In this document: piece by piece, positions 1-5,427 of the stretch
Numbering within the stretch: the stretch's first letter is position 1
Layout: every line of letters starts with the position of its first letter
Assembly (NCBI GenBank): GCA_900550745.1
Contig: URTO01000149.1
Location: forward strand, 1-5,571
Direction of reading: 5' to 3'
DNA length: 5,571 bases
From: an uncultured Desulfovibrio sp.
GTDB lineage: Bacteria > Desulfobacterota > Desulfovibrionia > Desulfovibrionales > Desulfovibrionaceae
Notes under the pieces: model-generated
Told to the model about the DNA's origin: nothing
Database searches by the model: none
What the model saw: only the letters and a program-made list of their open reading frames with translations
Made by a program: the position numbers and the translations under genes

Positions 1-331
1 TATAGTTGTTTTATTTCAGCAGTATGTTGAAAATACAGGCTTTTTCTCCAATTTTTCGCTGACTGATCCCATGATTGGGGCACGTTATTGGTTATTCTTT
101 TGGAATTTCAAGAAATAAAACATCAACCGTTTCCTATGTCACAGCAAATTTTAGAGTTCATTTGCTCCAGCCCTCCGCAGTTCCGGGGGACGTATGCGGA
201 CGGGAAATGCTCGGCAGTCCCCGGATCCGCCATCGACCCATACGAAAGTCTTTGGGGAGGGAGAGGGGAGGCTTGGAGGGGAGAGGGAGGGGCTTTCTTC
301 AGAAAGGCCCTCCCTCTCCCCTCCAACTCCC
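1..331. other. Gene-poor region downstream of mutL
   Basis: No convincing gene is seen here. Roughly the first 180 bases are clearly AT-rich compared with the rest of the window. On the minus strand a short open frame starts at a GTG (83-81) and runs off the left edge (27 codons visible). It has no Shine-Dalgarno sequence and uses AT-rich codons (AGA, ATA, CTA) that are rare in the neighbouring genes, so I do not call it. A weak minus-strand promoter-like pair, TTGAAA (111-106) and AATAAC (89-84) with a 16-base spacer, could serve a gene left of the window. Positions 182-225 hold a 9-bp inverted repeat with one bulged base (TCCGGGGGAC and GTCCCCGGA). Positions 254-326 hold the purine-rich palindromic element described separately. 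Confidence 0.6.
254..326 (-). repeat. Polypurine mirror repeat plus long hairpin behind mutL
   Basis: Two 18-base all-purine blocks, 254-271 and 275-292, are exact mirror images of each other around a CTT centre (272-274). The second block also lies in a 25-nt inverted repeat: arm 273-297, loop TTCA 298-301, arm 302-326, with a single mismatch at 292/307. The pyrimidine arm is therefore also the base-by-base complement of the first purine block. The hairpin begins 5 bases after the mutL stop codon. It has no following U-tract on either strand, so it is not a classical intrinsic terminator. It could still end or stabilise the mutL transcript, or be a dispersed intergenic palindrome. The structure is read directly from the sequence; any function is inference. 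Confidence 0.85.
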
Positions 332-2425
332 TTACCCCATCCTTTTGAACATCTTGTCCAGATCGCTGGTGCCCCATTGCAGGACGCAGGGCCGCCCGTG
401 CGGGCAGAACTGGCGGTTCTCGGTCATGAGCCACTGGGCGATGAGGTTGACCGCTTCATCCGGGGCAAGGGCGTCCCCGGCCTTGATCGCGGCTTTGCAG
501 GCCATTGTAGCCCAGAGCGAATGGAGATCCTCCTTACGCCCGGCGAGTACCTCACGGATGAATTCCCCGGCGGCGGCACGCTCCAGCAAAGGCGGCACGG
601 CGCGCACTTCGAGCACGGTTCCGGCTCCCTGCTCCCGCAGCGCCAGTTCAAAGCCGAGCGCGGCGAGGGATTCGTGGAACTCCTGAATGCGTTCCCGTTC
701 CGCCGGATGCAGGGTATATTCAAGCGGCAGCACCAAGGGCTGGGACATGCCCGAAAAGCCCCCGGCCTCTATCCGGGACACCAGCACCCGTTCGTGCGCG
801 GCGTGCTGGTCGAGGATCAGCAGGGACGCATTCTCGCGGCTGTTGCGCATATCCCGGAGCAGCAGATACGTCCCGCCGATCTGCCCCATGTACACGTAAG
901 GGCCGACGCGTACTTGGCCTTCGCCGAGCTGTTCGATTTCAGGCTGTTCCGGTTCGGACTGTTTCGGCCCGGAAGGTTTGGCGCGGTCGGCGGCTGGTGC
1001 GGCTGACGGCTGCACGGCGGCATACGGCGGGTTTTCCGGCGACGGAGCCGAACCTGCCGTTGGGGGCTGCGGAGCCGCGAACGCTTGGGGGGCTTCGTGG
1101 AAGGCAGACGCGGCGGGCTTGTCGGGAGCCATATCCCAAGGAAGCCCTTCCTCGCCGTACAGCAGCGGATCAGGGGCGGAGGCCGGTTCGGAGGATGTCC
1201 GCCCCGACACGGGGGGCACGGAGGAAGGCGTTTCCTCGTGATCCGGCGGTATGAGGGGTTGCTGCTGAGGCCGCATGATCCGCTCCCGATCCGCTTCGCC
1301 CCAAAAGCCGAGGGGCTTGGGCTCGTACGCAGGGGCATGGCACGCTTTTTCGCCGGAAGGGGCCGCATCAAGATCGCCCGTGGGAAGGCTGCGGACAACC
1401 GCCTCTTCCACGGCCCGGAGTACGGCCCCGAACACGGAACGCTCATCCCGGAAGCGGACTTCAATCTTGGCCGGGTGTACGTTGACGTCCACTTCTTCCG
1501 GCGGCAGTTCCATAAACAGGACGATCTGCGGGTATTCCTTGGAGAGGAGGCGCCCCTTGTAGGCCTCGCGGACGGCGCGCAGGATGACTTTGTCGTTGAC
1601 GGCCCTGCCGTTGACGTAGAGCAGCATCCGGTCGCCGCGCGGCTGGGCCTGTCCGGGCGGCGAGGTCAGCCCGTGGACGCGGATGTCATGGGTGGTGCGG
1701 TCGAACGGCAGCAGGGTTTCCGTAACGGAGTCGGGCCAGATGACCGAGAGGCGTTCCTGAAGGGACTGTCCGGCGGGGAAGCGCAGGACTTCCCGCGTCC
1801 CGGCAAGGAAGATGAAGCCCGCGTCCGTGTGCGTGAGCGCCAGACGGGTGAGGAGTTCCTGCGCGCGCTTCTGTTCGGTTGCGGGCGCTTTCAGAAATTT
1901 GAGGCGGGCGGGGATGGTGGCGAAGAGGTCGCGGATTTCGACGACCGTTCCCTTGTGCAGGCCGCTCGGCCCTTGCTGGGCGAGCACGCCGTGTTCCATC
2001 TGGATGAAGGCCGCATCGGGTTCGGCGTCTTCCGAGGCGCGGAAAGCCGATTCCATGCGGAAGCTGGACACGGACGCGATGCTCGGCAGGGCTTCGCCGC
2101 GGAACCCAAAGGAACTGATGTGCCAGAGATCGTCCATGCTGGTTATCTTGCTGGTGGCGTGGCGCGTGACGGCCAGCTCCAGCTCGGCGGCGGGGATGCC
2201 CACGCCGTTGTCCCTGACCCGGATAAGGCTCTGCCCGCCGTTTTCCAGCGTGACCTCGATCAGCGTTGCCCCGGCGTCGAGGCTGTTTTCCACAAGTTCT
2301 TTGACTACGCTCGCGGGGCGCTCCACGACTTCACCCGCTGCGATCTGATTGCGCAGTTCGGGGGAAAGGAGGTGGATGCCGCGGCGTTCGGCAGGTGAAC
2401 CGCCGTGAGGAGGTGTTTCGTTCAT
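332..2425 (-). CDS. mutL: DNA mismatch repair protein MutL
   Basis: MutL is the ATP-driven coordinator of mismatch repair: it links mismatch-bound MutS to strand incision and removal. The protein has 697 residues. The N-terminal GHKL ATPase domain (about 17-345) shows KELVENSLDAGAT (E43, N47), DNGVGI (72-77), RHATSKI (88-94), FGFRGEALPSIASV (106-119) and DVNVHPAKIEVRF (313-325). Residues about 350-505 are a low-complexity linker rich in Pro, Ala, Glu and Ser. The C-terminal domain (about 506-697) has DQHAAHE (539-545), a clamp-binding-like QPLVLP (562-567), ACK (642-644), CPHGRP (674-679) and FKR (693-695). These are marks of MutL proteins that carry their own endonuclease, unlike E. coli MutL. 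The last Glu of the DQHA(X)2E(X)4E motif is Ser550 here. The ATG at 2425 is preferred; an in-frame TTG at 2461 would add 12 residues but has no ribosome site. mutS is not in the window. Confidence 0.97.
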   Translation of the reverse strand: MNETPPHGGSPAERRGIHLLSPELRNQIAAGEVVERPASVVKELVENSLDAGATLIEVTLENGGQSLIRVRDNGVGIPAAELELAVTRHATSKITSMDDLWHISSFGFRGEALPSIASVSSFRMESAFRASEDAEPDAAFIQMEHGVLAQQGPSGLHKGTVVEIRDLFATIPARLKFLKAPATEQKRAQELLTRLALTHTDAGFIFLAGTREVLRFPAGQSLQERLSVIWPDSVTETLLPFDRTTHDIRVHGLTSPPGQAQPRGDRMLLYVNGRAVNDKVILRAVREAYKGRLLSKEYPQIVLFMELPPEEVDVNVHPAKIEVRFRDERSVFGAVLRAVEEAVVRSLPTGDLDAAPSGEKACHAPAYEPKPLGFWGEADRERIMRPQQQPLIPPDHEETPSSVPPVSGRTSSEPASAPDPLLYGEEGLPWDMAPDKPAASAFHEAPQAFAAPQPPTAGSAPSPENPPYAAVQPSAAPAADRAKPSGPKQSEPEQPEIEQLGEGQVRVGPYVYMGQIGGTYLLLRDMRNSRENASLLILDQHAAHERVLVSRIEAGGFSGMSQPLVLPLEYTLHPAERERIQEFHESLAALGFELALREQGAGTVLEVRAVPPLLERAAAGEFIREVLAGRKEDLHSLWATMACKAAIKAGDALAPDEAVNLIAQWLMTENRQFCPHGRPCVLQWGTSDLDKMFKRMG

Positions 2426-2432
2426 GTCATTT

Positions 2433-2461
2433 GATATAGTGCCTTGCGGAAAAAGGCGCAA
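2433..2461 (-). promoter_or_regulatory. Putative sigma-70-type mutL promoter
   Basis: On the minus strand, TTGCGC (2461-2456) and TATATC (2438-2433) are separated by 17 bases. The -35 matches consensus at three of six positions and the -10 at four of six. The expected start would fall at about 2426-2424, on or next to the mutL ATG (2425). This fits the lack of a well-placed Shine-Dalgarno sequence before that ATG. It is a pattern match only. Confidence 0.35.
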
Positions 2462-2462
2462 G
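2443..2462. promoter_or_regulatory. Inverted repeat in mutL promoter (possible operator)
   Basis: Perfect 6-bp arms CTTGCG (2443-2448) and CGCAAG (2457-2462) are separated by GAAAAAGG. The palindrome covers the proposed mutL -35 hexamer and much of the spacer, where a regulator could block transcription. No known regulator motif is recognised, and arms this short can occur by chance. Confidence 0.3.
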
Positions 2463-2481
2463 TGGATACCGTAAGAGAAAG

Positions 2482-2503
2482 CGGAACGCCGGGCTGCGTT
2501 CCG
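2482..2503 (+). other. Hairpin in upstream region of HbpS-like gene
   Basis: Perfect 8-bp arms CGGAACGC (2482-2489) and GCGTTCCG (2496-2503) flank a 6-base loop, ending 44 bases before the start codon of the secreted-protein gene. A second small inverted repeat, ATGGG (2508-2512) and CCCAT (2521-2525), follows with TTTT in its loop. Together they could be a structured leader or a DNA operator between the divergent genes. There is no U-tract directly after either stem, so a terminator is unlikely. Confidence 0.4.
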
Positions 2504-2537
2504 TGGGATGGGGCGTTTTGCCCATACCGCAACAGAT

Positions 2538-2542
2538 GGAGG
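2538..2542 (+). promoter_or_regulatory. Ribosome binding site that fixes the start at 2548
   Basis: GGAGG lies 5 bases before the ATG at 2548. It overlaps the upstream in-frame ATG at 2536 and lies downstream of the in-frame GTG at 2503. The signal peptide also begins cleanly at 2548. Confidence 0.8.
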
Positions 2543-2547
2543 TTTCC

Positions 2548-3039
2548 ATGCGTCGTCTTTTCTTGTCCGGCCTGATGGTTCTGGCTTTTTCCTTTACCGC
2601 GTTCGCCGGTGTGGATGTGAGCAAACTCCAGCTTCCCGGCGACATCACGCAGGCACAGGCCGATACGGTCATCAAGGGCGCCCTCGCCAAAGCCAAAGAG
2701 CAGGGCGTGCCCATGAACATTGCCGTCGTGGACGCCGGGGGGAACCTGAAGGCCTTCACGCGCATGGACGGGGCTTTCCTCGGCAGCATCGACGTTTCCA
2801 TCGGCAAGGCCCGTACCGCCCGCCTGTTCAACATGCCGACCTCCGCCCTCGGCGCGGCTTCGCAGCCCGGCAAGGAGTTGTACGGCATTGAAGTCACCAA
2901 CAACGGGCTGGTCATTTTCGGCGGCGGCGAACTGCTCAAGAACAAGGACGGCGTCATTGTCGGCGCTATCGGCGTGAGCGGCGGCAGCGTGGCTGAGGAT
3001 ACCAACGTAGCCAAGGCCGGCGTCGCGGCGTTCAAGTAG
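2548..3039 (+). CDS. Secreted GlcG/HbpS-family (DUF336) heme-binding-like protein
   Basis: This is a 163-residue protein of the GlcG/HbpS family (Pfam Haem_degrading, formerly DUF336). Some members bind or degrade heme; the role of most is unknown. Residues 1-20 form a classical signal peptide: MRR, a hydrophobic core, then AFA before Gly21. The mature product of about 143 residues should be periplasmic or exported. Family hallmarks are VVDAGGNLKAFTRMDGA (60-76), the KART...PTSA stretch (87-100), the FGGGELL segment (124-130) and GAIGVSGGSVAEDTNVA (139-155). Length and motif order fit a complete one-domain member. The ATG at 2548 has GGAGG 5 bases upstream. The gene diverges from mutL, converges with the HD-domain gene and appears to be transcribed alone, ending at the terminator at 3233-3278. 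Family assignment is firm; heme binding and physiological role are inferred. Confidence 0.9.
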   Translation: MRRLFLSGLMVLAFSFTAFAGVDVSKLQLPGDITQAQADTVIKGALAKAKEQGVPMNIAVVDAGGNLKAFTRMDGAFLGSIDVSIGKARTARLFNMPTSALGAASQPGKELYGIEVTNNGLVIFGGGELLKNKDGVIVGAIGVSGGSVAEDTNVAKAGVAAFK

Positions 3040-3232
3040 TCGGCTGCATACAAAAACGGGAAGGGGGCCGGGAATAGGCAGGTGCGCTTGCCGCCCCTCC
3101 GCAGCCCCTTTCCTTTAACAGCCCTTTTTTCTCTCCGCAGCCGAAATGGAGCCGATAGCCGGAATCCGCCGGGTCGCATCCCATAATGGGGGCGGGTAAG
3201 TGAAGGTTTTCGGCGGGGTTCCCGTCAGGCAG
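3040..3232 (+). other. Structured 3' region of the HbpS-like gene
   Basis: These 193 bases separate the stop codon from the terminator and hold no gene I can support. The first part can fold: GGAAGGGG (3059-3066) pairs with CCCCTTTCC (3105-3113, one bulged T). Inside, GGCAGG (3077-3082) pairs with CTTGCC (3087-3092) around a TGCG loop. A T-run follows at 3124-3129, too far from the stem for a standard terminator. The segment could be a long 3' UTR or contain a small RNA that shares the downstream terminator. No known riboswitch or RNA family was recognised. Confidence 0.35.
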
Positions 3233-3278
3233 GGCAAAGGCATGTGGGCCGGAAGGTTCCCATGCCTTTGCCGTTTTT
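3233..3278 (+). terminator. Intrinsic terminator of the HbpS-like gene
   Basis: A perfect 12-bp stem is formed by 3233-3244 and 3261-3272 (GGCAAAGGCATG with CATGCCTTTGCC). One mismatch follows (3245/3260), then five more pairs including two G-U wobbles, closing on a GGAA tetraloop (3251-3254). G and then TTTTT (3274-3278) follow on the plus strand. The GNRA-type loop, the G-U pairs and the U-tract all favour plus-strand transcription. The hairpin lies only 13 bases from the stop codon of the convergent HD-domain gene. On the minus strand it has no U-tract, so any action there would be weaker. Confidence 0.85.
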
Positions 3279-3285
3279 GGGGCGT

Positions 3286-3852
3286 TCAATCCGTGCCGTG
3301 GATCTTGGCGGCGGTTTCTTCGTCCAGAATCGTGCGGAGTTCACGCAGGAATTCATTGCCCTCGAAGTATTCTTTTCCGTAGCCGAGGTTGAACCGGTAG
3401 TCGAAGTCCGCCGGGTTGCGCCCCTGATTGTGCTGGATGATGGTTTCCGCCTTGTCCAGCGCCTTGACGAGCCGGGCTTCCGGGGTGGCGTTCGCATTGT
3501 ATTCACGCCACAGGGCCAGCAAGGATTCGGCTTCCCGTTCGGGGAGCAGGGAAAAGGCCTTGTGTACGGCCCGGCTTTCCTCGTCGTTTTTTTCTTGCGG
3601 GTCTGGGCACAGGGCCGCCGAAATATCCCCGCCGTAGAGTTCGCCCATGTCGTGGATGAGGCTCATCATAAGCACTTTTTCCCTGTCCAGTCCGGGAAGG
3701 CGTCTCGCTGCGAGCCCGGCGAACAAGGCCAGCCGCCACGAATGTTCAGCCGTGCTTTCCCGCCGTCCGTCGTGTGCCCATGCCGTGCGGGTGACAGCCT
3801 TCAGCCGTTCGGCTTCCTTGATGAACCGCAGATAGTGTTCGATGAAGTCCAC
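3286..3852 (-). CDS. HD-domain phosphohydrolase, YfbR/HDDC2-like
   Basis: This is a 188-residue soluble, presumably cytosolic, metal-dependent phosphohydrolase of the HD superfamily. It resembles the YfbR/HDDC2 group, whose characterised members are 5'-deoxyribonucleotidases. The metal ligands are all visible in the expected order and spacing: H37 in STAEHSW, H67-D68 in LIHDMGE, E71, D76 in GGDI, and D133 in ALDKAET. The start is a GTG at 3852, supported by AAGGA seven bases upstream (3864-3860); no better ATG exists in frame. It lies 23 bases downstream of the acetyltransferase gene on the same strand, so the two are probably co-transcribed. It converges on the HbpS-like gene. Nucleotide substrate is inferred from the family; another phosphoester is possible. 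Confidence 0.87.
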   Translation of the reverse strand: MDFIEHYLRFIKEAERLKAVTRTAWAHDGRRESTAEHSWRLALFAGLAARRLPGLDREKVLMMSLIHDMGELYGGDISAALCPDPQEKNDEESRAVHKAFSLLPEREAESLLALWREYNANATPEARLVKALDKAETIIQHNQGRNPADFDYRFNLGYGKEYFEGNEFLRELRTILDEETAAKIHGTD

Positions 3853-3859
3853 TGGTGTT

Positions 3860-3864
3860 TCCTT
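3860..3864 (-). promoter_or_regulatory. Ribosome binding site supporting the GTG start at 3852
   Basis: AAGGA on the minus strand lies 7 bases before GTG (3852-3850). It lies in the 23-base gap after the acetyltransferase stop codon, so translation of the two genes could be coupled. Confidence 0.7.
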
Positions 3865-3875
3865 GGGCGTCCCAG

Positions 3876-4322
3876 TCAGGCCAGCTCTTTTTTGAGGTAA
3901 AGCATGTCCGTGAGGAGAACGCCGTTTTCGTAGATAGGTTCGGGGTAGTTGTCGGTAAAGAACCCGGTGACGGTGTGCGAGGGCGTGAAGCCGAGCCGGG
4001 TGTAAAAGGCCACGCCGCTGTCTGAGGTTCCCACATACATTGTTTGGAAACGTGCCGCATAGTATTTGAACAGGGCCGCCATCAGACGGGTCGCGTGCCC
4101 CTGCTTTTGGAATTGGGGATCGGTGGCGAGGTTTTTGAGTTCGCAGGCCATATCGGAATACGGGGTGACCACAGCCACGCAGACGGGCGCGCCGCCGATG
4201 GAGAGGACGTGCATATCCCCGGCTTCCAGATAGCGATCGATCATGGCTTCGCAGGGGTCCGCGAGCAGAAGGAGCGGGAGATACTGTTTTTTGTCGGCCT
4301 TGATGGTCTGGAAGGTGGTCAT
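3876..4322 (-). CDS. GNAT family N-acetyltransferase (YvbK-like)
   Basis: This 148-residue enzyme of the GNAT superfamily would transfer an acetyl group from acetyl-CoA to an amine substrate. Motif A is visible as NLATDPQFQKQGHATRLM (64-81), with the pyrophosphate-binding QKQGHA turn at 72-77. Motif B is seen in SGVAFYTRLGF (102-112). The early LLLLADPCEAM (17-27) and the C-terminal YENGVLLTDM (131-140) resemble the B. subtilis YvbK type as I remember it; the substrate is unknown. The ATG at 4322 is chosen over the upstream in-frame ATG at 4352 because GAGG lies 7 bases before it, while 4352 has no ribosome site. It is followed by the HD-domain gene after 23 bases. lpxC ends 164 bases upstream with a terminator between, so this gene either has its own promoter, which I could not identify, or relies on read-through. 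Confidence 0.87.
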   Translation of the reverse strand: MTTFQTIKADKKQYLPLLLLADPCEAMIDRYLEAGDMHVLSIGGAPVCVAVVTPYSDMACELKNLATDPQFQKQGHATRLMAALFKYYAARFQTMYVGTSDSGVAFYTRLGFTPSHTVTGFFTDNYPEPIYENGVLLTDMLYLKKELA

Positions 4323-4329
4323 TGTTGCG

Positions 4330-4333
4330 CCTC
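4330..4333 (-). promoter_or_regulatory. Ribosome binding site that fixes the start at 4322
   Basis: GAGG on the minus strand lies 7 bases before the ATG at 4322. The alternative in-frame ATG at 4352 has no such sequence and lies inside a hairpin loop (4350-4354). Confidence 0.7.
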
Positions 4334-4334
4334 G

Positions 4335-4359
4335 AAAAAAGGTTGGCGGCATTTCCGCC
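4335..4359 (-). terminator. Short hairpin with U-tract before the acetyltransferase (weak terminator or attenuator)
   Basis: On the minus strand GGCGG (4359-4355) and CCGCC (4349-4345) form a 5-bp GC stem with a 5-base loop. AACC and then TTTTTT (4340-4335) follow. The T-run ends 2 bases before the ribosome site of the acetyltransferase. The stem is short and the U-tract is offset by four bases, so it could be a back-up terminator for lpxC read-through or an attenuator for the downstream pair. Confidence 0.4.
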
Positions 4360-4382
4360 CGTGAGGAAAAAGGAAAGCGCCT

Positions 4383-4402
4383 GCCGTCCCGAAAGGGGCG
4401 GC
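4383..4402. other. Compact GAAA-loop hairpin between lpxC and the acetyltransferase
   Basis: On the plus strand GCCGTCCC and GGGGCGGC form an 8-pair stem (one G-U) closed by a GAAA tetraloop. On the minus strand, the direction of the flanking genes, the same stem has one A-C mismatch and a TTTC loop. A T-rich stretch follows on the minus strand, but not immediately. It may be part of a tandem terminator array behind lpxC. The plus-strand form is more stable, yet no plus-strand gene is visible here. Confidence 0.35.
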
Positions 4403-4410
4403 GGGTACGG

Positions 4411-4464
4411 AAAAGGGGGAGCGGCGTACCGCGCGGGGAAAGCCCGCAGGGTATTCCGTCCCCC
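4411..4464 (-). terminator. Intrinsic terminator of lpxC
   Basis: On the minus strand, starting 22 bases after the lpxC stop, a long interrupted stem forms. GGGGG pairs with CCCCC, CGG with CCG, TACC with GGTA, and GCGGG with CCCGC around a CTTTC loop, giving about 17 pairs with small internal loops. TTTT (4414-4411) follows directly. Position, strand and U-tract fit a Rho-independent terminator separating lpxC from the acetyltransferase gene. Confidence 0.75.
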
Positions 4465-4486
4465 TCGTTAGGTCGGATGGGGTGCC

Positions 4487-5404
4487 TTATGCCAGAGCCA
4501 GCGAACCTTCGTAGGCGGGCCGCTTTTCGCGGGCCTTGCGGTTTTGGGCCTCTTCAAGGGAGAGGTCGATGAGCTGGAGCGCCCGTTCGCTTTCCGCCTT
4601 GCGCAGGAAGGCGTTGTTCAGTTGATGGCCTGAGCAGCAGATTTCAAACTGGCCCTGAATGGGCATGCCGAGCATGGCCATGTCGCCGATGAAGTCCAGC
4701 ACCTTGTGGCGGACGAATTCGTCCTTGTAGCGAAGCCCCTCAGGATTCATCACGCCGTTGTCGTCGAGCACGACAACGCTTTCCAGGGAGCCGCCGCGGG
4801 CGAGGCCGTGGCTGTGCAGATATTCGACATCCTTGAAGAAGCCGAAGGTGCGGGCGTTGGCGACGCGGGCGAATGTTTCCGGGGTGACTTCCATGCTGAA
4901 GCGTTCCCGGCCGATGGCCGGATGGGGAAAGTCGATGGTGCAGTCCACGCGGAACCCGGCATAGGGGAGCGCGCGGATATACTTGTTGCCGTCACGCAGC
5001 TCCAGAGGGCGGCTGATGCGCATCACCTTGCGGGGCGCGGGCAGCTCACGGATGCCGGCTTCGGCGAACAGCTCCAGAAACGCCGCAGCGGAACCGTCCA
5101 TAATCGGGATTTCACCGCCTTCGACGCTGATGATCAGGTTGTCGATGCCAAGGCCAAGTACGGAAGCCAACAGGTGTTCCACCGTGGAGACGGTGGCCCC
5201 GTTCGAGCCGAGAGTGGTGGCGAGCACCGTCGTGGCGACGGCTTTGGGGGCGGGACTCACGCGGCGGATGCCATCCGGGGTATGGATGTCAAAGATGATG
5301 CCCGTGTTGGCCGAAGCGGGACGAAGGGCAAGGTAAACCTTGTTGCCGCTGTGCAGGCCAATGCCGGAACAAGTAACGACGCGTTGAATAGTAGTCTGGT
5401 TCAT
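4487..5404 (-). CDS. lpxC: UDP-3-O-acyl-N-acetylglucosamine deacetylase LpxC
   Basis: LpxC is the zinc-dependent cytosolic enzyme that removes the acetyl group from UDP-3-O-acyl-GlcNAc, the committed step of lipid A synthesis. The protein has 305 residues, the usual bacterial length. It opens with the typical VVTCSGIGLHSG segment (9-20). Zinc ligands are H77 in TVEHLLAS, then H233 and D237 in HKVLDFIGD. The catalytic base E76 and the general acid H260 in SGHQLNN are present. EIPIMDGSAAAF (98-109), RTFGFF (185-190) and GGSLESVVVLDDNGVMNPEGLRYKDEFVRH (204-233 region) are also family features. The start ATG at 5404 has GGAGGG (5415-5410) five bases upstream. The gene stands alone rather than in a cell-division or other lpx cluster: a terminator follows it, and a sigma-54-like element and a sigma-70-like promoter precede it. 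Confidence 0.98.
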   Translation of the reverse strand: MNQTTIQRVVTCSGIGLHSGNKVYLALRPASANTGIIFDIHTPDGIRRVSPAPKAVATTVLATTLGSNGATVSTVEHLLASVLGLGIDNLIISVEGGEIPIMDGSAAAFLELFAEAGIRELPAPRKVMRISRPLELRDGNKYIRALPYAGFRVDCTIDFPHPAIGRERFSMEVTPETFARVANARTFGFFKDVEYLHSHGLARGGSLESVVVLDDNGVMNPEGLRYKDEFVRHKVLDFIGDMAMLGMPIQGQFEICCSGHQLNNAFLRKAESERALQLIDLSLEEAQNRKAREKRPAYEGSLALA

Positions 5405-5427
5405 GGAATCCCTCCGCTCTAACCTAT

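Noticed and set aside
254..292. G-quadruplex on the plus strand
   Set aside because: G-runs exist, but the central loop is nine bases, so a canonical four-tract quadruplex with short loops is not formed; the mirror/triplex reading explains more of the sequence.
194..1006. 270-codon plus-strand open frame across the mutL 3' end
   Set aside because: Runs through the palindromic element and antisense to mutL; no ribosome site or domain.
1085..2398. 437-codon open frame on the plus strand, antisense to mutL
   Set aside because: Typical high-GC shadow frame of a real gene; no recognisable domain, no ribosome site, and the mutL reading is unambiguous.
3114..3232. Possible cobalamin or other riboswitch
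   Set aside because: No conserved riboswitch core was found on either strand, and no gene lies downstream in a position to be controlled.
3232..3272. Resemblance to the SRP RNA core because of the GGCCGGAAGG stretch
   Set aside because: The required conserved partner sequences of the SRP hairpin are absent; the stretch is explained as the capped loop of an intrinsic terminator.
3032..3289. 85-codon minus-strand frame overlapping the HD-domain stop codon and the HbpS-like stop
   Set aside because: It reads through the strong plus-strand terminator hairpin. The start lacks a ribosome site and no family is recognised. The central part looks peptide-like, but not enough to call a gene.
4706..5422. 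238-codon plus-strand open frame antisense to lpxC
   Set aside because: Shadow of lpxC; composition is that of a complementary frame and no family motif is seen.
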